Positions 20,967-31,935 of a stretch of 64,000 nucleotides of DNA are shown here, piece by piece. The stretch comes from Linum tenue. Taxonomy: Eukaryota > Streptophyta > Magnoliopsida > Malpighiales > Linaceae. The stretch lies in assembly GCA_946122785.1 (NCBI GenBank), contig CAMGYJ010000008.1, positions 20,299,475 to 20,363,474 on the forward strand, in the 5' to 3' direction. The position numbers and the translations under genes were made by a program. The number at the start of each line of letters is the position of its first letter. Position 1 is the first letter of the stretch. Below the pieces are notes generated by a model. It was not told the DNA's origin and did no database searches. It saw only the letters and a list, made by a program, of their open reading frames with translations.

Positions 20967-21888
20967 TCGCTCCCACGCTTCTCACTCCCCTTTCATTGCT
21001 TCTACTTCCACTTCTAGTCAACCCCCAATCGTATCCCCTAAGGGCCATGTCTTCAAGTATCTCGGTTATTTGGGGTGGAGCCATATTCATACACTTTCCT
21101 TGACACAAGGAGTCAATGAGAATTTTATCATCTTGCATTAGGCCTCCGTAGTAGGTTTCTATCCGAAATTGTTCTTAAAACCCATGGTGCGGGCACTGAA
21201 GAAAGTACTCGTCCACTTCGTGCTCGAAATGTGTAATCTTCTTTCTCCACTCCGCCGTCTTCGAAGGTAGACAGTAACGAGCCATAAAATTGTTGAGGAG
21301 GTCGTCCCATGAGGTGATAGACCGAGGTGGGCAGTTGTTCAGCCACCTAAGTGCCTTCCCCGAGAGTGAGTAAGGGAAAAGCCTTAGTTGCAAGGCTTCG
21401 GCTGTCACACCATTAGTTTTGAAACTCGGCGCGAGCTCCAAGAATCTCTGCACATGCTCTCTTGACGACTCGCTCTCAAGGCTATGGAAAAGAGCATTAC
21501 TTTGTATCATAGTCACTAGAGTCGACTTGATCTCGAAATTGTTTGCCGCCACTGGAGGATGTAGGATTGGCGATTGGATGTTCGCTGGCCTTGGGGCCAT
21601 ATAGTACCCCATCGTCCTCGGGGCATCCGCGTCCTCCGCTGCATCGTTCAACTGAAGGGCTTGAGCGGCTCCATCTTGCCTTTGGTTCTCCGCCATTTCC
21701 ACTTCTATGACGGGTTCAACATCCACTTCCTCAACTACTTCCCCACTAACACCGGGACCCAAACGTTGTCCCCCTCTTTCACTTCTTTTCCTTGCCTCCA
21801 CAAGATCCCTCTCCCGTGCTAGGAGCCGGAGAGTTCGGTTTATGTCCTCGTCAAGCGGTAGCAAAGGTGCCGGGTTACTCCGGGTCAT
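20890..21888 (-). pseudogene. gag: Athila-A gag with one in-frame stop
   Basis: ATG 21886-21888 starts MTRSNPAPLLPLDEDINR. The retrotransposon gag core lies in the middle: FEIKSTLVTMIQSNALFH, FLELAPSFKTNG, LFPYSLSGKALRWLNNCP and SWDDLLNNFMARY. A stop follows CPHHGF near 21175. The same frame then continues through ITEILEDMALRGYDWGLTR to a helical tail ending DKRHRSRH at 20890, so the original protein was about 330 residues. It forms the retroelement capsid. The gag copy at 525-965 is a shorter relative. Confidence 0.82.
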
Positions 21889-22016
21889 TCACCACCTACA
21901 CACAATCGAAAAACACACCAAGTCTAGCACAAGAAAAGCACACACACTTGTAACACTGGAAATTAAAAGCTAGATTAACAGCCAACAACTTTTTCAAGAT
22001 AACAGATCGATGTCCC

Positions 22017-22030
22017 CGGCAATGGCGCCA
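22017..22030 (-). other. tRNA-Asp primer-binding site of Athila-A
   Basis: The plus strand reads ccggcaatggcgcca (tRNA-Asp end with one change, caatgg for caacgg), 6 bp from the LTR edge at 22037. Confidence 0.85.
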
Positions 22031-22036
22031 AAAACT

Positions 22037-23378
22037 TGACTCGCTCGAAACTACACCACAATAAAACATGCACAACCCCTAAGTTGCTAAGCACAAGCAT
22101 GAACAATCAATCATGAAAAATCAAGGTTGTCAACCCGCGGGTCGACCCACTTTAACCCTGACCCGGTGAGAAAAACGGGCCGCATGCACCCACTGGGTCA
22201 ACCACTACAAGGTATCGGGTTGGAGGTCAAATTGTGTCATTTTTTTCTTTGGTTTGCGAAATGCGCCTATTTTTTCGATTTTTCTTTACGCCTAACTCAA
22301 TCTTTGGAATCCTAAGTTGAACATTTGAATATTGATGTTATATAAGTGTATGTGAATTTTCACTGTATATTGGATCTAAGTACGACATGTTATTTTGGTG
22401 TAATATTATAAGCTATAACTCATATGTTATTTGAGATTTGATATAATTTATCAGGATAAGTACAATATATTACTATTTCCATATTTCCGAGCTAAACCGG
22501 GCTAAAACGGATGACCCATTAACCCTTGACCCACTAGCTCGACCGGGTCCGGGTCAACCCGCGGGTTGACAACCTTGTGAAAAATACCTCAATCATTGAA
22601 TTAAACAATTCCCAATCACAATCATTCAACTCACATAAAAGAAAACTAGATGGTAGAGTTAGGGTTTCACAACACCCAAGTGAAAGAAGGTCTACTCCAT
22701 GCTAGAAGTGGAGAAAACAAAAGGGAAAGAGGTGGAAACCATCTTGAAGGATGCTCCCATTATTCTTGGCCCTTGAGTTGAGCTTTCCTTGGAGGAAATC
22801 TTCCCAAAATCTACCTTGAAGCAAAACCCTAGCCTTCTTCGCCCTTTTGTTCGTGTTTCTCTCTCTAGAATTCAGAAGGAGGCTTCTCTCACAAAATGGG
22901 CTCTCCCCTCTTTCCTCCTTTCAGCTCATCATTTAAAATAGAGACGAGCTGAGTTCACGACCCTAAACCACGAAATGCGTCCGTGAACTTCAGGCGTGCA
23001 CCAAAACACGTCGCATCGTTCACTTCTGTTCACGGTCAACTGCCTTTGTTCACGGTCTTAGAGATCGTGAACTCACCATTTGTTAGTTACCTTCATTTTG
23101 GCTCCAGACGCCTCGCGATTCACGGTCAAGGGTTCCTCTTCACGGTCTTGCATGACCGTGAACTTCCTGTGAAAGCTGTCAACTGACCCTTTTTCACCTC
23201 TTCTCCGGGCTTTCGATCCTTTTCGCCCAACTTTCGACTCCGAGGCTGGTTTCACCTGTTGAATCCTGAAACACACTAAAACACGAGGAACCTAGCGTAA
23301 AACCAACCTTTAAGGAGTTAAATTAGCACAAACACCTAAGTAAAACGGGGGAAAACATGTACAATTAGGCCCGAATCA
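22037..23378 (-). repeat. Athila-A 5' LTR (deleted, carries a MITE)
   Basis: GAGTCA sense end at 22037, TGATTCGGGCC sense start at 23378. Relative to the 3' LTR it lacks about 590 bp near 22065 and contains a 456-bp MITE (22122-22577). CACGGTC/GACCGTG words lie at about 22950-23165. The TSD TATAG follows at 23379. Confidence 0.88.
22122..22577. mobile_element. MITE with 26-bp inverted ends and 8-bp TSD (copy 1)
   Basis: The ends are CAAGGTTGTCAACCCGCGGG and its complement; the next bases also match with one change. It is flanked by tgaaaaat on both sides (22114-22121 and 22578-22585). It has no coding capacity. The 8-bp duplication suggests mobilisation by a hAT transposase. It is related to 40285-40725. 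Confidence 0.85.
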
Positions 23379-23383
23379 TATAG

Positions 23384-23576
23384 TTTAACTCATTTTTGGA
23401 TGTCAAAGTTTATTCTACCTAAAGTTGTTATTAGAGGGATTAAAAAGATGTGTAGTGATTTCCTTTGTGGTGTTGGTTCTGGGGAAGGAAGAAAGCAGTA
23501 ATGGCTTGGCATTTTCTTACTTATCGCAAATAGGAGATAGGGTTATGTTTGAGATATTTAGGTAGCTGACACGCCA
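23384..23576 (+). pseudogene. LINE 1 ORF2 segment 2 of 3
   Basis: Continues the LINE interrupted at 9278: LTHFWMSKFILPKVVIRGIKK, then CSDFLCGVGSGEGRKQ, the region after the RT domain in plant L1 elements. It stops at the target duplication GTAGC (23572-23576) of solo LTR-D and resumes at 24959. Confidence 0.75.
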
Positions 23577-24953
23577 AAACACAACACCAAACTGCGACCA
23601 AGTGTAATCGCAGTCCGAGAATGCAGTAACAGGCAAGTTCAATTATCAACCCGGGGTCTAGATCTACTGCTTACTCCGTGATTATCTACTATCTAGCAAA
23701 CTAATTCGAGTGATTGTTGTTTAACGCAAAAGCAGTAAGAAAGCAGTAAACTGTTCGGTTTTCTAAAGCAGGTAAGAGTCACTCGGGAATGAGTCCCCCT
23801 AGCCCCTTAGTTAGGTTCAATTGTAATTCCCTGGGTTGATTTACTGTTGATTAGACTGCGGAAGATTCGACAGTAGCTTGGAATCTCTTAAGCTGACCAA
23901 GCCCTCTCAGTCTAACTACCCGACAGACGACAAGTCTTCACCGGGATAGAAAGCTGAAGCAATAAGCACAGAACTCCACTACTGGAATTGAATTCCAGTA
24001 CAAAGCAGTAAACTGGCTAACTCTCGTATAGCCAATCTCCTACTATCGAATGAAGAGGCTCTAACAACCTAATCAGATTCTATCTATCTCAGGTTGCAGC
24101 AGAAATCAAGAAAAGATGATCAGACTTCAATCAATTCAATAAACATGCATCATTCGATTAAAATCAAACAGTAATATCATCCCAAGTCATTACAATCAAA
24201 TCCCTAACACAAGGAACTAGGGTTCTTCATACCCAAGTGAGAGAAAGGTTCTACTCCATAGAGAGAGAAAGGAAAACAGAAATCAGAGTAGTCATACTCA
24301 TAAAGATGAGGAAAATCTGCTCTGGGATGTCAATCTTCACTCCTGGGGACGCAATCTGGGCTTTAATGGTGAGAAATCCACTCCAAAATAGCTCCTAGGG
24401 TTTGTTCTTCGCTCTTTCTCTCTCTAAAACTCTGTTTTTGCTCTAGAAACTCGAATACCTCTTCCTTGGCTCGAATCTGCCTCCAAAAACCCGACTCTGG
24501 GCGAATTATGGGCTGAATTACGGCCGTAATTACGTCCTGCCCGTAATTCGCTCCAAAACGCACGTTTCAATTAAGCTGAAGGAGGAGGAGATACGCCCGT
24601 AATTTCCCAATTACCGCCAGTAATTTGGGAATTACGGTCGTAATTCTTGGGGGTCTTGCCCGTAATTTTAGCACCGAGAAGAATTTCTGGGGAAAAGGCT
24701 CGGCAATTGATTTACGGGCATGCCCTGACCAATTACGGTCGTAATTTGGCAGGGGCTGCCCGTAATTCCTTCTGTGATTCGCCATCTGACCTCCAAATGA
24801 CCCGAAACTTGCGCCTATGCACCTCTTTACTTGCTAGGACCTGAAATACGACAAAACAACACAACCTAGCGTAAAATAGGCCAAGGAACAATCAATTCGA
24901 GCCAAAATGGACAGGAAACCAGAGTGAAAACACGTGCAAATACGATGCTATCA
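23577..24953 (-). repeat. Solo LTR-D of an Athila-type element
   Basis: 1377 bp, sense start TGATAGCATCG (right), sense end GTGTCA (left), with perfect 5-bp flanks GTAGC (23572-23576, 24954-24958). It has the conserved CTAGG block (24833-24873) and an array of TTACGGCCGTAA/TTACGGTCGTAA words at 24490-24775. It has no internal region, so it is a solo LTR left by recombination. Confidence 0.88.
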
Positions 24954-24958
24954 GTAGC

Positions 24959-25610
24959 TGGAATGTTGCTTGTGTCATGAGGCATATTTGGGCAATCCTG
25001 CTTCAACATGGATCATTGTGGGTCGCCTAGTTGTAGGAGTATAAAATCAAACACAGGAATATTTGAGCTGTTATTTCAAAAACTAGATCCTGGTTTCGGC
25101 TCAAGTTGTTCAAGATTAGGGATAAGGTGCAAACCTAGTTCTCTATTGTGAATGGAGTGGTGCATTGGGATGGGGCTATGGAAAAATATAATATCAAGGC
25201 AGTTTTGCATAAACTCAAGCCTAGACTTCAACCAGCCCAGTGGTACACTTTGGTATGGAAGGATCCCTTTATTCCTCGAAATCAATTCATAATATAGTTG
25301 ATAATAAAGGATTTTATCTCCACATGTGACAAGTTGCTTCAGTGAGGATTTACTGGTTCTGTAATTAGTTGTATATTCTGTGGGTATGCTCTCGAATCTC
25401 GAAATCATTAATTTGCAGGATGTCCGACTTACCAGAATTTATTCTTATTTCTATTTCTTGGTTTACCTCGAGAATCCCTAGCTCTATCTGGGGGAATGAA
25501 CTTGCATGGGCAATGGATAAGCTTAAGGTGGATTATGTTGTCTGAGGTGTGGGTCGATTGTTTTGCCGGAGTTTGATATAGCGTGAGAGATGCAATGTCA
25601 CATTACAAGA
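24959..25610 (+). pseudogene. LINE 1 ORF2 segment 3 of 3 (zf-RVT end)
   Basis: Plus-strand pieces with the C-terminal zinc-binding region of plant L1 ORF2: VNGVVHWDGAMEKYNIKAVL near 25140, WYTLVWKDPFIPRNQFI near 25230, then C-x2-C followed by ALESRNH near 25370. Several stops and shifts are present. It ends near 25600, where ttggtc-rich transposon sequence begins. No poly-A tail is preserved. Confidence 0.7.
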
Positions 25611-27628
25611 TTGGTCCCTAAAGGTCTAAAATTGGTAATAAATACTTTTTTGCAACAATAATATTTTGTTTGCAGAATTGGTCGCTATAGCCGCGTTATG
25701 AATACCTAATTTAACCAAAATAGTTATTGGTAGCGAAAAAGAAAGCTATTGCAACCAATTTTGCCAAAGGTAAAACACCAGTGTTATTAAACCAACCCAA
25801 ACCAGTTGGTCGGACCGGTAAAACCGGCACTCGACCACCTATCCGAGTCGGAATGCCTAAATAACTGTTACTGTTGGAAAGACTGGTTAGCAAGCGGTTG
25901 AAGCGGTTAACCGTTCGAACCGACCTGTCGATTTTTGGAGTTTGACCGTCTCATGTTAAAAAATGAAACTTAAAAGTGTTGGGTTAAAAATGAAACTTAA
26001 AATGAAACTTTCCCGAGCTTCTTCAACTTCACCTCGGACCGGCGACCAAACAAAGAGTAAGGAGGAAGCTCGTCCCCTATACATCTTTCTTTCTCCTAAA
26101 ACAAAAGGGATGGGGGAGAAGGACAAGGAAGAGAAGAGGACGAAAGGAAGAATTGGTTGGTGTTCATCTTTTTCTCATAAGAGAAGAGGAGGAAAGAAAA
26201 TATTGGGGAAAGGAAGCTAACAGGAGGAAAGGAAGAATTGGATTTCATGTTCTGTCTTTTTCTCAGAAGAAAAGAGGAGGAAAGAGAGAATTGGGGAAAG
26301 GAAGAGAAGATGATGGGAGAGGGCGGCGCATGAGAAGGTAGGTGGGGGTAGGATTTTTAATAGTCCTTTATATATATGTTTTTGTCAAATTACTAAATGA
26401 TACCTGCAAAGTAAATTTCATTTTGGTCATAAAATTGTTAAGTTATTATTTTATATGTCTTCTACTTATTATTCTACTATTTATATGGTATCGGTTCTCT
26501 AACAGTTTTTAACGGTCTAATACCGGTTGGAACAGTAAAGTAGGAGTCGTTCACGATGCAGGGTCATACTCCGGTTCGGTTCTGACAACATTATAAAAAT
26601 TCCTTTAATTTTTCGCGACCATTTTAATTTGGTTGTCATAGTCCACCCTAATGGTTGGGAAATGTAGTTGATTGGTCGCTAAAAATATAAATGACAACCA
26701 ATTTGATGTGACTATTAGGAACCAATTTTTTTGGATGCAAATAGAATTTACTTACGTTTATAGGTGACCATTCAATTTGGTCGGGAAATTAACATATGTC
26801 AACCAATTATATCATTACAACGACCAATTGTGTAGGTTATGAAAATTTAACACAACCATGAAATTTGGTAGTGAAAAACGCATATGACGACCAATTGTAT
26901 CATTTTAGACGACTAATTATATTTGTTATAAAGTTTAACACAACCATAGCAATTGGTCGTGAAAAACACATATCTCAACCAATTAAAACATTTTTGTGAC
27001 CAATAGAATTGGTTATTAAGTTTAACACAACCTTAAAAATTGGTCGTCAAAGATACATATGTTGACCAATCATATCATTTATGGCATCTAATCATTTTAG
27101 TTATGAAATTTTTATGCAACCTTACAATTTGGTCATAAAAATTCCTATGTCGACCAATCATATTATCTTACGTAACTAATTTTAATAGTTATAAAAATTT
27201 AACACAACCATAATAATTGGTTGTAAAATATATAAATGACGACCAAACATACCATTTACAACTAATTTTTATGGTTATAAAAGTTTAAATACAACCATAA
27301 TAATTGGTTGCGGAAAACACATTAGCCAACCAAAAAACTTATTTCAAATAACCAATTTGGTCAATTAGATTTTGGTCACTATAATGAAATATATTAAAAA
27401 TTAATAGAATTACAATAAAAAATTGTTTCATATAATAAAAAAAAATTATTAACCAAAATTATAATTACACATATTATTGTTTAGTGACCAAAATCACAAT
27501 TACTCAATCTACTGTTTAGTAACCAAAATTACAATTTCTCTGTTGAAGGAAATCACGGTTGTCGACTAGCTTGTTGTTTGCCGTTGTACTCCTTGAGCAC
27601 CTCCAACGACTGAGGCAAAACTCGAGTA
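25601..27628. mobile_element. DNA-transposon terminal region with degenerate subterminal repeats (CACTA-like)
   Basis: It begins near cattacaagattggtccct (25601), a weak match to CACTA-type ends (CACTACAAGA, then TTGGTC). From about 26600 to 27360 it consists of 8 or so units of roughly 85-90 bp, each with aacacaacca, then aattggt(c/t)gt, then gacgacca. Subterminal repeats of this kind are where CACTA transposases bind. No transposase ORF and no right end could be placed; the copia at 27634 may be inserted in it. Confidence 0.45.
25776..26595. mobile_element. Possible small DNA element with imperfect inverted ends
   Basis: The ends agtgttattaaacc and (reverse) aatgttgtcagaacc are partly complementary, and both subterminal parts are rich in ACCGG. 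Inside is a purine-rich region with an approximately 86-bp duplication (about 26146-26315). No clear target duplication was found, so the limits are tentative. Confidence 0.35.
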
Positions 27629-27633
27629 GTAAT
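27629..27633. repeat. Target-site duplication GTAAT of copia 1, left copy
   Basis: GTAAT before the LTR; the same five bases follow the 3' LTR at 35123-35127. Confidence 0.85.
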
Positions 27634-28210
27634 TGTTGGAAATGAATGAATAGCTTTGAAAGCTTTAGAGCCTTAAGTGGAAAAACTACCACATTGAAAG
27701 CTTTAGAGCCTTAATTGTGGGAGAGGGAGGACCTAACGGACCACCACACACGCGCGCGCCGTCCGACCGACCGACCGTTGGTTGGTTCACTTGAGATTAT
27801 ATATTTTTTTGGAGAAATTCCGAACGAAATTAATTATTAATCGGTTAATTATTTATCTTAACCGACACTTTTTAATTAAGGAAGTAATTATCTTCCTTAA
27901 TTAATCCGACTTATTCCCCAAGCTAGAGGGTATATTCCTAGGGGTTCGGCTCCTATAAATAGCCGCCTCTCCAGCCCCTCTAAACACACCACAACGAGCA
28001 TAAACACAATAGAGACAGTGTTCAGAGAGCTCCGGTTTTTGCACAAAACCGCCGACCATTCGAGGAGCTGTTTTATCCTGGAGATGACCGGTTGATAGTC
28101 TGTCGTGCGCATCGAGGGCAAGGCCGCGAACGTCTTTAAGAGAGCGACCTAGTCCGCAACTCAGCTCCAGATTCGGTAACCTTGTTCTTGTTGTTGTTCC
28201 GTTCCTAACA
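27634..28210 (+). repeat. Copia 1 5' LTR
   Basis: 577 bp, TG to CA. A TATA box, ctcctataaatag, lies near 27950, with transcribed leader sequence after it. It is similar to the 727-bp LTR at 6363-7089. Confidence 0.88.
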
Positions 28211-28234
28211 ATTTTAAGACGTTCAGCTGCTGCT

Positions 28235-28978
28235 ATGTCGACTGAACAGAACAACATGGCCGGATCTGGTGCTGTCGATATCAATCGACCCTTTCGCTTC
28301 GAATGAGTCAACTTCCGTCGCTGGAGACAAAAGATGGAGTTCTACCTGACGACCAAGAAGTTGGCACACTGCCTCACCAGCATGCCCGTCGAGCTGCCGG
28401 AAGAAGCGACCGATGAGGAGAGGGCTGCTTTTGGTAAGGAAAGGGAGCATGACTTCCTGTGCAAGAACTACATCCTCAACAGCCTGGCAGACGATCTTTA
28501 CAACTACTATGCGAACAACAAGAACACATCAATGATGATCTGTGATGCGCTCCAAAAGAAGTACGACACGGAGGAGGCTGGAGCTAAGAAGTATATTGTC
28601 AGCCTCTACCTGCGCTACCAGATGGTGGATGACAAGTCTGTCGAAATTCAGTCCCACGAACTTCATAAAATAGCTCATGAGATCGTCTCTGAAGGTATGC
28701 CTCTGGATGATCAATTTCAAGTTGCTTGCATTATTGATAAGCTGCCCCCTTCGTGGAAAGATTTTAAGAATATGCGTAGACATAAAACCAAAGAATTTTC
28801 ACTGGAAAGCTTGATTACTCGCCTAAGGATTGAGGAAGAGTCCCGCATGCAGGATATGAAAGAAGAGGTGATGGTCGTCACTACTAAACGAGCCACCCCA
28901 AAAGCTCTTAAACCTAACCAGAAACGGTTTAAGAGTAAGTACCAGCAGGTCCGCCCCCACCAGAATGGTGCCTCTTGA
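28235..28978 (+). pseudogene. gag: Copia 1 gag
   Basis: ATG 28235 (MSTEQNNMAGSG) with a stop at about 28304, then open in the same frame to 28978. It has the plant copia gag (UBN2-type) pattern: LTTKKLAHCLTSMP, ILNSLADDLYNYYAN, LRYQMVDDKSVEIQSHEL, and IDKLPPSWKDFKN near 28735. The zinc knuckle follows after the ORF end as CYNCGKP near 29033, but its second half is damaged. The protein would package the element RNA. The damage makes it non-functional. Confidence 0.82.
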
Positions 28979-29097
28979 GGTAACCAAAGGGTCATGGCCC
29001 AAACCTCTAAGAATGACCCACCGTTTATCTGCTATAACTGCGGTAAACCGGTCATAAGTGCAGGAACAAGCATAACCCTGTTGCTGCGACCAGGGTT

Positions 29098-31935
29098 AAC
29101 TTGACAGAAGAGGATTTGATAGCCATGATCACGAATATGATCGCTGAAGTCAACCTCACCAGTGACTCAGAAGGATGGTGGCTGGATATAGGTGCATCGA
29201 AGCATGTATGTAACAATTGTGCTATGTTTAAAACATACACAGAAGCACCATTGGGGCAGACTTGTATACCCTTACTAAGAATGAGAGTTTTCTGGGAAAG
29301 GGATATTACATGGTGTATGATTTGAATGTTTGGCATGCTCGTCTTTGTCATGTGAACACACGAATTGTGAAGAATTTAAGCAAGCTAGGACATATCCCTA
29401 AACTCTCTAGGACATATCCCTAAACTCTCAATGAATGAATTTGATAAATGTGATTTCTACTGCCAAGCTAAAATAACGAAAACGCCCCATAAATCTATGA
29501 GTAGAGAATCAGAACCCTTAGATCTTATTCATTCTGAAATTTGTGAACTAGATGGGGCGTTAACTAGGTATGGCAAGAGATACTTTATCACTTTCATAGA
29601 TGATTGCTCTGGTTATGGCTTTGTTTATTTATTGAAAAACAAAAGTGAAGCCCTATATATGTTCAAGGTGTTTGTGGTTGAATTTGAAAATCAGTGCAAT
29701 CGAAAGATAAAAAGACTTGGGAGTGATAGAGGATCAGAGTATGACTCTAATCCCTTCAAGGAATTCTATAGCTCACATTGTATCATTCATAAAACCACGA
29801 CACCATATTCACCATAAATGAATGGCAAAGCTGAGCAGAAAAATAGGACGTTTACTGAATTAGTTGTAGCTATTATGCTCAATTATGGAGCTGCTTCTTC
29901 TTAGTTGGGTGATATTTTGTTGACGGTTTGCTATGTGCTAAATTGTATCCCAAAAACAAATGGAAAAGAATCACTCTATGAGATCTTGAAGAATAAGACA
30001 CCTAATATGTCCTATTTAAGAACGTGGGGCTGTTTGGCCTACGTAAGAGTTTCGGATCCTAAGAGGATTAAGTTGGCTAGTCGAGCATATGAATGTGTCT
30101 TTGTTGGCTATGCGGCCAATAGTAAGGCATATAGATTCTATGATTTGAATGCTCGTACTATAATAGAATCCATTGATGCTGATTTCTTTGAGACACGATT
30201 TCCATTTCAAATGAGAAATAGTGGGGGGTAATGTACTACCTGCTATTAGAGATAACGGAACTAGTGGGGGTGTTGGATCTGAGGATGAACTCGGAAGAAG
30301 TAAAAGAGCTAGAATCTCTAAAAAATATTTGGTGATGACTTTACTACAGTATACACCCTCGAAGATCCAAAAAGTTTGCAGGAAGCATTAACTTCCATAG
30401 ATGCAGACTTTTGGAATGAGGCGGTTATAGATGAAATGGAATCGTTAGAAGCTAATAAGACTTGGCATCTAACAGACTTACCTCCCGGCTGCAAAGTCTT
30501 AGGTAATAAATGGGTTCTAAAAACGAAACGAAAACCTAATGGTGCAATCGAAAGGTTCTGAGCTCGCCTAGTAGTTAAGGGCTACAGGCAGAGAGAGAAT
30601 ATAGATTTATTTTATACCTATTCACCAGTATCTAGAATAACATCCATTCGTGTCATGATTGCTCTTGCTGCCTTGAACAATCTCGTGGTTCACCAAATGG
30701 ATGTTAAGACTGCTTTTTTGAACGGTGATCTGGATGAAGAAATCTATATGGAACAACAAGAAGGGTTTGTTATCCCCGAACATGTCTCGAAAGTCTGTAA
30801 GTTAGACAAATCATTATATGGTTTGAAACATGCTCTAAAATAGTGGCATAAGAAGTTTGACACTCTCGTTCTCTCACATGGCTTTAAGGTGAATGAAAGT
30901 GACAAGTATATTTACTGCAAGTCAGAGAATAACACTTGTACTATCATATGTTTGTATGTAGATGACATTTTAATATTTGGTAAAAATATTCACGTGGTCA
31001 ATGAAACAAAAGCCATGTTGAAAGAGAGCTTTGAGGTGAAAGATCTGGGAGAAGCAAAGTTTATTCTTGGAACCCAGATAACTAGAACAACAAATGGTTA
31101 TTCTCTAGATCAATCTAGCTACATAGAGAAGATCTTGAAGAAATATAACTATTTCGACTATAAACCTGTGTGTACTCCGTATGATGCTAGTGTAAAGCTA
31201 TTTAAGAACACTGGAGGCAGTGTAGGACAATCAGATTATGCTAGCATCATTAGCAGTCTCCGTTATGCGGCGGATTACACTCGACCAGACATTGCATATG
31301 TCGTGGGATTGCTTGGCAGGTTTAACAGTTGTCCTAGTAGAGAGCATTGGAATGCTATAGAGAGGGTCATGAGATACCTCAAGAGAACAACAAACCTTGG
31401 TATACACTATCAAAGGTTTTCTGCTGTACTAGAAGGGTATAGTGATGCGGATTGGAATACCCTATCAGATGACTCCAAGGCAACCAGCGGGTACGTTTTT
31501 ATCATCGCTGGTGGAGCTGTGTCTTGGAAGTCAAAGAAACAAACAATCCTAGCTCAATCAACTATGGAGTCAGAGATGATAGCACTAGCAACGGCTAGTG
31601 AAGAAGCAAGTTGGTTGAGAGGATTGTTGTCAGAGATTCCCCTATGGGAAAGGTCGGTCCCTTTGGTATTGATTCATTGTGATAGTACCGCAGCTATCGC
31701 TAAAGTTGAGAACCGGTTCTATAATGGAAAGAAACGACAGATTCTTCGTAAGCACAGTACTGTAAGATAACTCCTAACGATAGGAGTAGTGAGGGTGGAT
31801 CATATAAGATCCGAACAGAATCTAGCTGATCCTTTGATGAAAGGATTACCTAGAGAGAAAGTCCAGAATACTGCCAAGGGTATGGGACTTATGCCTACCG
31901 AACCACGGACTACAAGTGATGGTAATCCGACCCAA
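29098..31935 (+). pseudogene. pol: Copia 1 pol (protease, integrase, RT, RNase H), multiple stops
   Basis: Protease: GWWLDIGASKHVC near 29176 (the usual D-S-G-A is D-I-G-A). Integrase: WHARLCHVN near 29330, PLDLIHSEICELDG near 29517, FITFIDDCSGYGFVYLL near 29585 and RGSEYDSN near 29740. RT: WNEAVIDEMESLEANKTW near 30412, VHQMDVKTAFLNGDLDEEIY near 30688, and LYVDDILIFGK near 30952. RNase H: YSDADWNTLSDDSKATSGY near 31440, ending ADPLMKGLPREK near 31825. Stops occur near 29815, 29903, 30559, 30841 and 31768, and sequence is missing between protease and integrase. It is dead but still close to the Tork group of plant copia elements. Confidence 0.85.

Larger units (their letters stand above)
9279..23378 (-). 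mobile_element. Athila-A Ty3/gypsy retrotransposon (minus strand, carries nested insertions)
   Basis: Bounded by related LTRs (9279-10745 and 22037-23378) and a 5-bp TSD, TATAG. In sense order on the minus strand it holds the 5' LTR, tRNA-Asp primer site, gag, protease, the motif AGCGCTTGT-GGGAGGCAACCC, a promoter-like region, a second ORF, a long 3' leader-like region, polypurine tract and 3' LTR. No RT, RNase H or integrase is present, so it depended on other elements. Nested in it are Athila-B (15134-19757) and a MITE (22122-22577). Without these its length is about 9 kb. Confidence 0.88.

Noticed and set aside
21419..21973. Plus-strand open frames in the Athila-A gag region
   Set aside because: They are shadows of gag on the minus strand, where the conserved gag motifs are.
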